Part shown: in pieces, positions 1 through 7,439 of the stretch | Layout of the letters: each line of letters begins with the position of its first letter | Position numbering within the stretch: the stretch's first letter is position 1 | Assembly (NCBI GenBank): GCA_018711005.1 | Contig: DVIT01000027.1 | Span: 89,632-153,631 of the forward strand | Length of the DNA stretch: 64,000 nt | Direction: 5' to 3' | Origin: Candidatus Scybalocola faecigallinarum | GTDB taxonomy: Bacteria > Bacillota > Clostridia > Lachnospirales > Lachnospiraceae | Notes under the pieces: generated by a model | Seen by the model: the letters and a program-made list of their open reading frames with translations, nothing else | Database searches by the model: none | Told to the model about the DNA's origin: nothing | Made by a program: the position numbers and the translations under genes

Positions 1-609
1 TCCCTGAATACACAGTCTGATGTGCCGGTAGAGCTGTACCAGGAATTTATGCAGGATATTGTCGTGGAGATCGACCGGGAAAATGCCATTATTAATGACC
101 TTTTGTCCCTGGTGAAGATGGATAAAAAGGCCGGGGACCTGAACATCTCCACAGTTAATATTAATGAAATGCTTGAGCTGATCTTAAAGCGGCTGAAGCC
201 GGTGGCAGCAAAGCGCAATATTGAAATGGTCCTGGAAAGCTTCCGTCCGGTGACGGCTGAGTGTGACGAGATGAAGCTGACTCTGGCATTTACCAATCTG
301 GTGGAAAATGCCATTAAGTACAATGTTGCCGGAGGCTGGGTTCAGGTGTCCCTGGATGCGGATCACAAGTATTTTTATGTGAAAGTTTCAGATTCCGGTA
401 TCGGCATCCCGGAGGAACTGTATGATAAGATTTTCGAGCGGTTTTACCGGGTAGATAAGGCCCGTTCCAGAGAAACGGGAGGTACGGGACTGGGACTTGC
501 CATTACTAAAAATATCGTGCTGATGCATGATGGGGCGATCAAAGTAAAAAGTAAAGAAGACGAAGGCACCACATTTACGGTCAGGATCCCTCTGACTGTG
601 GTATCCTGA
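1..609 (+). CDS. Sensor histidine kinase, C-terminal part (5' truncated by window edge)
   Basis: The reading frame is open from base 1, so only the last 202 residues are visible. The sensor part, membrane segments and phosphoacceptor histidine lie outside the window. What remains is the second helix of the dimerisation domain (about residues 8-50) and a full HATPase_c domain: N box NLVENAIKYN, G1 box DSGIGIP, F box FERFYR and G2 box GTGLGLAI. The order and wording of these boxes fit the PhoR/ResE/WalK-like HPK1 class, which autophosphorylates and passes phosphate to a response regulator. The partner regulator is presumably upstream and unseen. A lipoprotein gene follows 25 bases later on the same strand, so the two are probably cotranscribed and may work together at the membrane. 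Confidence 0.93.
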   Translation, partial: SLNTQSDVPVELYQEFMQDIVVEIDRENAIINDLLSLVKMDKKAGDLNISTVNINEMLELILKRLKPVAAKRNIEMVLESFRPVTAECDEMKLTLAFTNLVENAIKYNVAGGWVQVSLDADHKYFYVKVSDSGIGIPEELYDKIFERFYRVDKARSRETGGTGLGLAITKNIVLMHDGAIKVKSKEDEGTTFTVRIPLTVVS

Positions 610-634
610 CGGTCCGATGTGCAGGAGGTGCTTT

Positions 635-1648
635 ATGAAAAAGTTAAAATATGTGTTGTTTTTCCTGCTGGCATCGGCGTTGATGCTGGCAGGCTGTAAA
701 AATAATGCAGGCAGTGCCCAGGAAAAGGCAGACGGCATTGTGGAGCGGTCTGTGGTGGACTCTGCCTATAAGGTATACTATATTAATGAAGATGATGTAC
801 ACATTGAAGGCCTGCCGATGATCTATACATCGGAGACGCCGGAGCAGCTGATCAGCGAGTGCCTGACCAGCCTGGCTGCGCAGCCGGAGGATGAAAGCCT
901 TAAACCGGCGATCCCGGAAAATGTGGCCGTGGAGGACAGTGTTTACGACAGTGTGACCAAGCAGGTGGATGTTTATTTTAACAGCGCCTACAGCCAGATC
1001 CCTAAAAATGAGGAAATTCTGGTACGGGCATCGGTTGTAAAGACACTGACCCAGTTTGACGGTGTTATTGATTATGTCCAGTTTTTTGTGGACGGCACAG
1101 CATTAACCGAAAGCGACGGCCGGCCCATGATCATGATGGAGTCGGATTTTGTGGAAAGCACAATGACGGATGTGAAGCGTCTGAACCAGGAGACGATACG
1201 CCTTTATTTTGCCAGCTCTGACGGGAGCCGCCTTGTGGCAGAGGATGTTTACATCCACTATTCCAAAAGCTACTCTCTGGAGCAGGTGATCGTGGAAAGC
1301 CTGATCTCCGGGCCCATTTCCGAGACGCTTAATCCCACCCTTTCCCCGGATGTCAAGCTGTATGATGACATTAGTGTGACAGACGGGACATGCTACGTGG
1401 ACTTTAACCAGAGATTTTTGGACCGGATCAATGACCAGAGCTTTGCGATCAATGTGTATTCTGTCGTTAATTCGCTGACAGAGCTGGATTATATTGACCA
1501 GGTGCAGATCATGATCGACGGAGAGATTGTGGCGGGAAACGACGAAGCCATTTCCCTGGCCAGTCCCATTTCCCGCAACGAGGACATGATCGTAAAAACT
1601 CAGGATACGCCTCCTGTCGTGGAAAGCAGCGAACAGGAGACGACTTAA
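635..1648 (+). CDS. GerMN-domain lipoprotein
   Basis: 337-residue exported lipoprotein. The N-terminus has lysines, a hydrophobic stretch and the lipobox LAGC, with the lipidated cysteine at residue 21. The ATG at 635 is used because AGGAGG sits a few bases upstream and it places the signal peptide correctly; the in-frame ATG at 617 would add six residues before it. The mature part looks like two successive GerMN-type domains (about 60-160 and 185-305), each with a V(D/Y)-(F/V)N strand motif: VDVYFNSAYS and CYVDFNQRF. GerMN domains occur in the spore-germination lipoprotein GerM and in LpqB, which is encoded beside the MtrAB kinase/regulator pair in actinobacteria. Here too it follows a histidine kinase. 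Surface localisation is well supported; its ligand or partner is unknown. Confidence 0.85.
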   Translation: MKKLKYVLFFLLASALMLAGCKNNAGSAQEKADGIVERSVVDSAYKVYYINEDDVHIEGLPMIYTSETPEQLISECLTSLAAQPEDESLKPAIPENVAVEDSVYDSVTKQVDVYFNSAYSQIPKNEEILVRASVVKTLTQFDGVIDYVQFFVDGTALTESDGRPMIMMESDFVESTMTDVKRLNQETIRLYFASSDGSRLVAEDVYIHYSKSYSLEQVIVESLISGPISETLNPTLSPDVKLYDDISVTDGTCYVDFNQRFLDRINDQSFAINVYSVVNSLTELDYIDQVQIMIDGEIVAGNDEAISLASPISRNEDMIVKTQDTPPVVESSEQETT

Positions 1649-1667
1649 CCAGTATAAGGAGTGTTTT

Positions 1668-4211
1668 ATGGTATTAAGGCCTGTACTATGGCTTGGGCTG
1701 GCCTATATTGCAGGAGAGATACTGGTATGGATGAAGTTTGCGGACCCGGCAGTGTGGATATGGATGGCATGCTCCTGTCTGTGTCTTACAGCCGCTGCGG
1801 GTCTTATAATGAACAAGAGATTATATACATTTTTTACAGGCAGATCACCCGATAAAAAGACTGCGGATTTGGCAGTCCTTATTGGTCTGCCTGTTTTTTT
1901 TATTTTTGGTGCCATGCGCTTTTATACGGCTATGGACGGGGCCCTGTCCCGGGATGCTGTGATGGAGGTTATGATCGCCGGGCAGGATCGTCTGCAGACA
2001 TTTTCCGGAACTTTGGACGGAATCGAGGAAAAGACCAACAGCTGGTACTTTTTTGTAAAAGACTGTGATCCGGCGGTTGGGGGGCAGCTGCTTGTTTCTG
2101 TAAACAAGGCAGATATGACTGTGGATGGTGAAAGCTATACGGCCGGAGACAAGGTGGCTTTTAAGGGGGAGCTGGAGCTGTTTTCCCATCCGGCCAATGA
2201 AGGGGCTTTTGATGAGTGGCTGTATTATCATTCCCGGGGGATCGCGGCCAGAGTGTGGGCGGATTCCGTCTCTGTAACCCGGCAGAGTACGTCCTGGCCC
2301 CAGCAGGCCGCCAAGGCGGTGCGCCAGTGGATGAAAAAGGGCTGCCAGACCTGGCTGAGTCCGGAATATGCAGGGATCACTGTAAGCATGGTATGCGGGG
2401 ATAAAGCCCTTATGGATGATGAGCTTCAGTCGCTGTATCAAAAAAGCGGGATTTCCCATATATTGGCCATTTCCGGGCTCCATGTCACATTTCTCGGCAT
2501 GGGCATCTGTTCCCTTTTGGGAAGGCTGCACCTGCCCCGGTGGATGTGCATTTTGGCCGGAATGGTCATTGTGCTGGTCTATGGCTGGTTTACGGGGATG
2601 GAGCCGTCTACATGCCGTTCTGTCGTCATGACCATCGTGTCTTTAGGAGCCCGGTGGCTGGGCCGTACCTATGATATAAAAAATGGCCTGGCTCTGGCGG
2701 CCCTGTGGATCCTTATACCGTCGCCGCTTATGGTGACCCAGCCGGGATTTTTGCTGTCTTTTATTGCTGTGGGGAGTCTTGTCCTTTGCCCGGCTTTTGG
2801 AGAGCCTTCTCCGAAAAGGGATAAAAAGGGAGCAAAAGCCATAGTCGGCCTATGGCTGCTTCGTGTGAAAAGCTCTATGGTTTCTCCGGTTTTTGTAACC
2901 TTAGGGATGCTTCCGGTGCTGTCCTGGTGCTTTTTTGAAGTGTCCATGTACAGCATTTTTATTAACCTGGCAGTGATCCCTTTAATGAGCCTTGTGTATC
3001 CGGCTATGCTTGTCTGCGCCCTGACGGCGCCCCTGCTTGGGGAAGGCGGTTTTTTGCTGTACCGGCTGATCGAAGGAATTTTGGCAGTCTATGAAGGGCT
3101 GTGCCGCCTGACAGTGGAGATCCCGGGCGCTGTTGTGATTACAGGCCAGCCATCCTCCGGGGAGATGGTGCTGATCTATGGAATGTTTTTGGCGGCGGCC
3201 TTTGTGTTCTGCCGGGCACAGGAGCTTGCCCCGGGCCTTTATAAACGGCTGTGGCATTTAGGCAGTTTATTTTTTGTGACCGTCGGCTGCCTTTTGATCT
3301 TTTTGGAAAAAACTCCTGAGAAAATGACCGTAACCATGGTGGATGTGGGCCAGGGGGATTGTTTTTTTATCCAGCTTCCTGACGGAGAAAATATTTTAGT
3401 GGATGGCGGCAGCAGTGATGAAAAGCAGATGGGAACATACATATTGACGCCGTTTTTAAAATCTAGAGGGGTAAGGCGCCTGGATGGGGTTTTTCTGTCC
3501 CATATGGATACAGATCATGTAAACGGCGTTCAGGAAATGATGGGCTCCGTCTTTTGGAATGGAAAGGACGGCAGCCGGGTTCCCGGGAGCATTGCTGTGG
3601 AAGCGCTGTTTATGCCCGGAAATGTGAGCTCTGGCGGCGGTCATGAGACGCTTATGGCCCTGGCCGGAGCCATGGGTACAAAGTGCTACGGCCTTTGGGC
3701 CGGGCAGACGGTGGATATTGGCGCTTTGGAGATCGCCGTGGCTGCGCCGGACCGTGAGGAAACGGCCGGCGGGGAAAATTATGAAACAGCCGGAGAAGAT
3801 TCTGCGGACCGAAATGACGGCAGCCTTGTCCTTTATATGTCCTATGGGGATTTTGCCATGCTGTTTACCGGGGACATCAGCCAAAAGGCAGAGGAAGATG
3901 TGATCAGGACCATGGAATCGCTGGGGCTGAAGGGCTGCCATGTGCTGAAGGTGGCCCACCATGGATCCAGGGGCAGCAGCGGCGATGCCTTTTTAGATTA
4001 TGTGCGGCCTCAGGCGGCGTTGATCTCCTGCGGCAGGGATAATTCCTACGGCCATCCCCATGGGGAGCTTTTGGAGCGGCTTTCCCGGTATTGCGGCAAC
4101 ATTTATGTGACCGCAAAGGATGGGGCGGTAAAAACAGAAACCGACGGGAAATTTATAAAAACAGTTGTGTGGTCGTGGAAGGACGGCTATAATATCAGAC
4201 AGGAGGAATGA
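1668..4211 (+). CDS. comEC: ComEC/Rec2-family DNA uptake channel
   Basis: 847 residues, close to the usual family length. The N-terminal part has two hydrophobic segments and then a soluble DUF4131-like region (to about residue 200). The middle (about 235-500) is a polytopic Competence domain containing SHILAISGLHVTFLG. The C-terminal part (from about 555) is a metallo-beta-lactamase fold with VDVGQGDCFFI and the metal motif HMDTDH near residue 611. ComEC forms the inner-membrane channel for single-stranded DNA in transformation. The gene sits in a housekeeping run with no comEA visible beside it, so functional competence cannot be inferred. The ATG at 1668 follows AAGGAG. Its stop overlaps an ATG of the next reading frame. 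Confidence 0.95.
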   Translation: MVLRPVLWLGLAYIAGEILVWMKFADPAVWIWMACSCLCLTAAAGLIMNKRLYTFFTGRSPDKKTADLAVLIGLPVFFIFGAMRFYTAMDGALSRDAVMEVMIAGQDRLQTFSGTLDGIEEKTNSWYFFVKDCDPAVGGQLLVSVNKADMTVDGESYTAGDKVAFKGELELFSHPANEGAFDEWLYYHSRGIAARVWADSVSVTRQSTSWPQQAAKAVRQWMKKGCQTWLSPEYAGITVSMVCGDKALMDDELQSLYQKSGISHILAISGLHVTFLGMGICSLLGRLHLPRWMCILAGMVIVLVYGWFTGMEPSTCRSVVMTIVSLGARWLGRTYDIKNGLALAALWILIPSPLMVTQPGFLLSFIAVGSLVLCPAFGEPSPKRDKKGAKAIVGLWLLRVKSSMVSPVFVTLGMLPVLSWCFFEVSMYSIFINLAVIPLMSLVYPAMLVCALTAPLLGEGGFLLYRLIEGILAVYEGLCRLTVEIPGAVVITGQPSSGEMVLIYGMFLAAAFVFCRAQELAPGLYKRLWHLGSLFFVTVGCLLIFLEKTPEKMTVTMVDVGQGDCFFIQLPDGENILVDGGSSDEKQMGTYILTPFLKSRGVRRLDGVFLSHMDTDHVNGVQEMMGSVFWNGKDGSRVPGSIAVEALFMPGNVSSGGGHETLMALAGAMGTKCYGLWAGQTVDIGALEIAVAAPDREETAGGENYETAGEDSADRNDGSLVLYMSYGDFAMLFTGDISQKAEEDVIRTMESLGLKGCHVLKVAHHGSRGSSGDAFLDYVRPQAALISCGRDNSYGHPHGELLERLSRYCGNIYVTAKDGAVKTETDGKFIKTVVWSWKDGYNIRQEE

Positions 4212-4216
4212 TTTTT

Positions 4217-4690
4217 ATGAGATTTAACACAGTCAATGACTTAAAGACCATCTGTCTGGACGAAGCAAGGCTGGTGTCTATAAAACTTGGCGGCGGGCAG
4301 CTGGTGATCTGTGTAGAAGGCGCAGTGATCCGTTCGGATAATCCCAACAATACCCGCTTTGAAGATATGTATTGCGTTTTACTGGAGCTGGTGCTGGATC
4401 AGGTAGAGATGAAAAGTTTTTGCCTTCAGGGATATAAATATTATGATGCCGACGGACGGCTGCTGAACCAGGTCCCCAGCCGCCCGCTTTCCGGTGAGGA
4501 GCAGCAAAAGGCTATGATCGCCGGGGATGACGCCTGGATATTCCGGCTGGAGGAGGATCCTGCGGCGCAGGTTTACCGCCTGATCTATGATAAGGAAGAT
4601 GAAGGACAGGTACGGACCTATGAGCTGGAATTTACATTTAACGGCAGCAGAGCTTCATGGGAGCGCTTCTCAGGACCGGTGGAAGGATAA
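4217..4690 (+). CDS. Conserved-looking hypothetical protein between comEC and holA
   Basis: 157 residues; I do not recognise the family with confidence. It is acidic and soluble-looking, without a signal peptide or membrane segment, and predicted to be rich in beta strands. Possible landmarks are LGGGQLVICVEG, SDNPNNTRFEDMYCVLLEL and IFRLEEDP. It may belong to the small clostridial proteins annotated as DUF6061, but this is a weak impression. An ATG at 4208 overlaps the comEC stop but is only one base from AGGAGG. The ATG at 4217 has ten bases of spacing and is preferred. It lies tightly between comEC and holA and is almost certainly cotranscribed with both. Confidence 0.75.
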   Translation: MRFNTVNDLKTICLDEARLVSIKLGGGQLVICVEGAVIRSDNPNNTRFEDMYCVLLELVLDQVEMKSFCLQGYKYYDADGRLLNQVPSRPLSGEEQQKAMIAGDDAWIFRLEEDPAAQVYRLIYDKEDEGQVRTYELEFTFNGSRASWERFSGPVEG

Positions 4691-4695
4691 GGCAC

Positions 4696-5673
4696 ATGCG
4701 CACACTCAATGAACATATAAAAAATCACACATTTAAAAATGTTTATCTGATCTACGGCCCGGAGGACTATCTGCGGCGCCAGTACAGGGATAAGCTTAAA
4801 GATGCTGTCCTTCCGGATGGGGATACGATGAACTATAACTATTTTGAAGGCAAGGGTATTGATGTAAATGAGATCATCGGCCTGGCCCAGACCATGCCGT
4901 TTTTTGCGGACTACCGTTTGATCATCCTGGAAAATACCGGGTTCTTTTCATCGTCCAATGACGCTTTGGCTGAATTTGTTAAGGAGATCCCTGAAACAAC
5001 CATCCTTGTTTTTGTGGAGGAAAGCGCAGATAAGCGCAATAAGCTTTTTAAGGCTGTCAGCTCTGCGGGCTATGCGGCCAATATGTCCAGTCCGGATCAA
5101 AACTCGCTGATCCGCTGGGTGGCCGGATTACTGAAGCAGGAAAACCGCAGGATTACCAAAGAGGACTGTTTGCTGTTTTTGTCCACCGTGGATCTGGATA
5201 TGGAAAATATCCGCCAGGAGCTGGAGAAGCTTATATGCTATACTATGGGACGGGATGTGATCACTGCTCAGGACATTAAGGATGTATGTACAGTGCATAC
5301 AGAAAGCCGGATTTTTGATATGGTCAATGCAGTGGCCGGGAAAAACAAGTCCCAGGCGCTGGCCCTTTACAATGACCTTCTCACACTCAGAGAGCCGCCC
5401 ATGCGGATTTTATATTTAATGGCCCGCCAGTTTAATACGCTTTTGCAGATCCGGGAGCTGGCCGGCCAGGGATTTCCCAATAATACCATTGCCGACCGGA
5501 CCGGCATGAAGGAATTTATTGTTCGGAAAAATATGGGCCTGGCGCGGAAGTTTACCGTGGATGAACTGAAGGGGGCCGTAGCTTTTTGTACCCAGATGGA
5601 AGAAGATGTAAAGACAGGAAAAATGGCTGACCAGATTGCCGTGGAGCTGATCATTTACAAATATACGGCGTAA
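4696..5673 (+). CDS. holA: DNA polymerase III, delta subunit
   Basis: 325 residues, slightly shorter than the Bacillus protein. Delta opens the sliding clamp as part of the clamp-loader complex. The N-terminal nucleotide-fold region begins with VYLIYGPEDYLRR (a degenerate P-loop-like start typical of delta) and contains LAQTMPFFADYRLIILEN. The C-terminal collar region includes EPPMRILYLMARQFNTLLQI and ends with AVELIIYKY. The ATG at 4696 lies five bases after the preceding stop, with an AAGG site; longer in-frame starts run into the preceding gene. The comEC-x-holA-rpsT neighbourhood is typical of Firmicutes. A strong bidirectional terminator follows. Confidence 0.93.
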   Translation: MRTLNEHIKNHTFKNVYLIYGPEDYLRRQYRDKLKDAVLPDGDTMNYNYFEGKGIDVNEIIGLAQTMPFFADYRLIILENTGFFSSSNDALAEFVKEIPETTILVFVEESADKRNKLFKAVSSAGYAANMSSPDQNSLIRWVAGLLKQENRRITKEDCLLFLSTVDLDMENIRQELEKLICYTMGRDVITAQDIKDVCTVHTESRIFDMVNAVAGKNKSQALALYNDLLTLREPPMRILYLMARQFNTLLQIRELAGQGFPNNTIADRTGMKEFIVRKNMGLARKFTVDELKGAVAFCTQMEEDVKTGKMADQIAVELIIYKYTA

Positions 5674-5690
5674 ACCGGGAATAGTGACAA

Positions 5691-5728
5691 AAAAGACTCC
5701 GGAGTGAGGGTTTCTCCGGAGTCTTTTT
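5691..5728. terminator. Bidirectional intrinsic terminator between holA and rpsT
   Basis: Perfect 10-bp arms (GACTCCGGAG at 5695-5704, CTCCGGAGTC at 5714-5723) around a 9-base loop, with A-rich sequence on one side and TTTTT on the other. It can end transcription of holA on the + strand and rpsT on the - strand. Confidence 0.9.
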
Positions 5729-5791
5729 ATTAAGAATGCAGGAGCAAGGAACCATGCTCCTGACAAAAATATTTATCTTTTAAATGACAGA

Positions 5792-6055
5792 TCAGGCAAG
5801 CTTGTTTACAGCAAGGTTAAGTCTGCTGATCTTTCTGGAAGCTGTGTTTTTATGATAAACACCCTTTGTAGCTGCCTTGTCAATAGCGCTTGTAGCTGCT
5901 GTAAGCGCTGCCTTAGCTGCTTCTGCGTCGTTAGCTGCGATAGCTGCATCGACTTTCTTGATCGCTGTCTTAACGCTGGATTTAATGGACTTGTTTCTTG
6001 CTGCCTTTGTTCTGTTTACTAAAATTCTTTTCTTTGCTGATTTAATATTAGCCAT
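5792..6055 (-). CDS. rpsT: 30S ribosomal protein S20
   Basis: 87 residues, the normal size, beginning MANIKSAKKRILVNRTKA, which is the canonical S20 start. S20 binds 16S rRNA early in small-subunit assembly. The protein is rich in lysine and alanine, with long helices as in the family. A longer in-frame extension to 6151 is not coding: the ATG at 6055 has GGAGGT at the right distance, and the extra residues do not resemble S20. The gene faces holA, with which it shares a terminator. It has its own promoter about 140 bases upstream. Confidence 0.97.
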   Translation of the reverse strand: MANIKSAKKRILVNRTKAARNKSIKSSVKTAIKKVDAAIAANDAEAAKAALTAATSAIDKAATKGVYHKNTASRKISRLNLAVNKLA

Positions 6056-6143
6056 GCTCTTTTTGACCTCCAAATAATCTTCAAACTGGTTTGTGACCGG
6101 ACAGAGCCATCTGCCGCCTGCCGGGATCTGAGTAATATCTGGC

Positions 6144-6179
6144 TTTCGCATGCGGACACGGACACGGACGTTTGCGAAA
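6144..6179 (-). other. rpsT leader hairpin with GGACAC tandem repeat
   Basis: In the roughly 130-base untranslated leader of rpsT, 7-bp arms (6144-6150 and 6173-6179, TTTCGCA/TGCGAAA) flank a loop carrying about three tandem copies of GGACAC. Ribosomal protein genes are often controlled through such leaders. I do not recognise a named S20 leader here, so a regulatory role is only inference. Confidence 0.4.
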
Positions 6180-6192
6180 ACACACTGCTATA

Positions 6193-6221
6193 ATAATAGT
6201 AAATAAAACAAAAAATGTCAA
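6193..6221 (-). promoter_or_regulatory. Sigma-A promoter of rpsT
   Basis: On the minus strand TTGACA (6216-6221) is separated by 17 bases from TATTAT (6193-6198), a near-consensus housekeeping promoter pointing at rpsT. Confidence 0.85.
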
Positions 6222-6259
6222 TACATAATCTTCAAAACTTTTGGAGATACCATATTGTG

Positions 6260-6336
6260 ATGAGACCAGGCTCAAACAAACATGCTTTTCATGCTCGCAT
6301 GAAAAAGCATGTTTAATTGAGCCGCAAAACACCGAA
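6260..6336. repeat. Dispersed repeat family A, copy 1 (hairpin element)
   Basis: Outer inverted arms GGCTCAA (6269-6275) and TTGAGCC (6317-6323) enclose a 17-bp stem (6278-6294 with 6297-6314, one-base difference) closing on a 2-base loop. It is followed by CAAAACACCGAAA. The same layout, with the same core TTTTCATGC-nn-GCATGAAAAAG and the same CACCGAAA tail, recurs at 16181-16257 downstream of dnaK. Several stem positions differ between copies in a paired, compensatory way. It lies between divergent rpsT and gpr, close to the gpr start. Confidence 0.8.
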
Positions 6337-6356
6337 ATAGAAACGGGAGGCTGATC

Positions 6357-7334
6357 ATGGGTATAGGTTTAACTCAGGTCCGTACAGACCTGGCGATAGA
6401 GGCAGCAGAAAATTTTTCAGACCAGGATAATTCCCTGGCAGGCGTGACTGTGCGGGAATCCGAAGATTCCCATGCCCATATCCACATTACGTATGTGCAT
6501 ATCCGTACTGAGGAAGGGGCTAAAAAGCTGGGTAAGCCTGTGGGACGCTATATTACTATGGAAACCCCTTATCTGGCTCTGGCTGATGAGGATTACCATA
6601 AAGAGATCACACAGGTCCTTATGGAGCAGCTGGAGCTTTTGATCCCTCAGATACGGAAAAAGAAGGTTCTTGTGGTAGGTATCGGAAATCGGGAGATCAC
6701 GCCGGATTCTCTTGGGCCTAAGGTAGTAGACCACTTATTTATTACCCGTCATCTGATTCAGGAGTATGGAACAGAATCCAAGGTGACAAAAGGCTTTGGG
6801 GTGGTCAGCGCCATTGCCCCCGGAGTTATGGCTCAGACCGGTATGGAAGGCCGGGAGGTTATTGGCGGTGTGATCCGGGAAACAAAGCCGGATGTGGCCC
6901 TGATCATTGATGCATTGGCAGCACGCAGCGTGCATCGGTTAAATGCTACCATACAGCTGACAGATACGGGGATCAGCCCGGGGTCCGGTGTAGGCAACCA
7001 CCGCCATGGCCTTAACCGGGAAACATTAGGGATTCCGGTGGTGGCAATCGGGATACCGACGGTCATCGATGCGGCGACGATTGTTAATGATACGGTAAGC
7101 TCCCTGCTGGATGTTTTGGAACAGCAGAATTTTTATAAGGAAGTTTTTGACTCAGTAAGATCTTTTGATGATCAGGAAAAATATATGCTTTTTCGTGAAC
7201 TGATGGCACCGGAAATGGCCGGGATGTTTGTGACACCTAAAGACATTGACCAGACTATGGAAAAGATCAGCTATACCATATCTGAGGCCATTAATTCCAT
7301 TTGCCACCATATTGATCCGTCGCCAATTCCATAA
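6357..7334 (+). CDS. gpr: Germination protease GPR
   Basis: 325 residues, peptidase family A25. GPR is made in the forespore and degrades the small acid-soluble DNA-coating proteins when the spore germinates. The N-terminus carries VRTDLAIEA, similar to the self-processing and substrate cleavage site of the family. The core has VVGIGNREITPDSLGPKVVDHL, LIIDALAARSVHRLN and SPGSGVGNHRHGL, all strongly conserved in GPR. The ATG at 6357 has GGGAGG eight bases upstream. It is followed by spoIIP, the same pairing as in Bacillus. Forespore (sigma-F/G) control is expected, but I could not find a convincing sigma-G promoter; repeat family A occupies much of the upstream space. Confidence 0.96.
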   Translation: MGIGLTQVRTDLAIEAAENFSDQDNSLAGVTVRESEDSHAHIHITYVHIRTEEGAKKLGKPVGRYITMETPYLALADEDYHKEITQVLMEQLELLIPQIRKKKVLVVGIGNREITPDSLGPKVVDHLFITRHLIQEYGTESKVTKGFGVVSAIAPGVMAQTGMEGREVIGGVIRETKPDVALIIDALAARSVHRLNATIQLTDTGISPGSGVGNHRHGLNRETLGIPVVAIGIPTVIDAATIVNDTVSSLLDVLEQQNFYKEVFDSVRSFDDQEKYMLFRELMAPEMAGMFVTPKDIDQTMEKISYTISEAINSICHHIDPSPIP

Positions 7335-7366
7335 TTTTTCGGACACGCCATGGTTCAAAGGACCGT

Positions 7367-7395
7367 GGCATATCCTGTCCATCTCCGAATATAAT
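7367..7395 (+). promoter_or_regulatory. Candidate sigma-E promoter of spoIIP
   Basis: GGCATATC (7367-7374), 13 bases, then AATATAAT (7388-7395). Each box matches the sigma-E consensus (GKMATATT / CATAYAAT) at seven of eight positions, with spacing in the accepted range. spoIIP is a mother-cell sigma-E gene in Bacillus, which supports the call. Based on reading the sequence only. Confidence 0.6.
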
Positions 7396-7439
7396 GTATT
7401 ATGCCGCAGGGCTAAGTGTCGGAGATAGGAAGTGATAGG

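Noticed and set aside
1845..2531. 228-codon minus-strand frame inside comEC
   Set aside because: It lies opposite a well-supported gene, lacks a ribosome-binding site and shows no recognisable domain.
5792..6151. Extended S20 reading frame of 119 codons
   Set aside because: The ATG at 6055 has GGAGGT and the canonical S20 N-terminus; the extra residues cover the leader hairpin.
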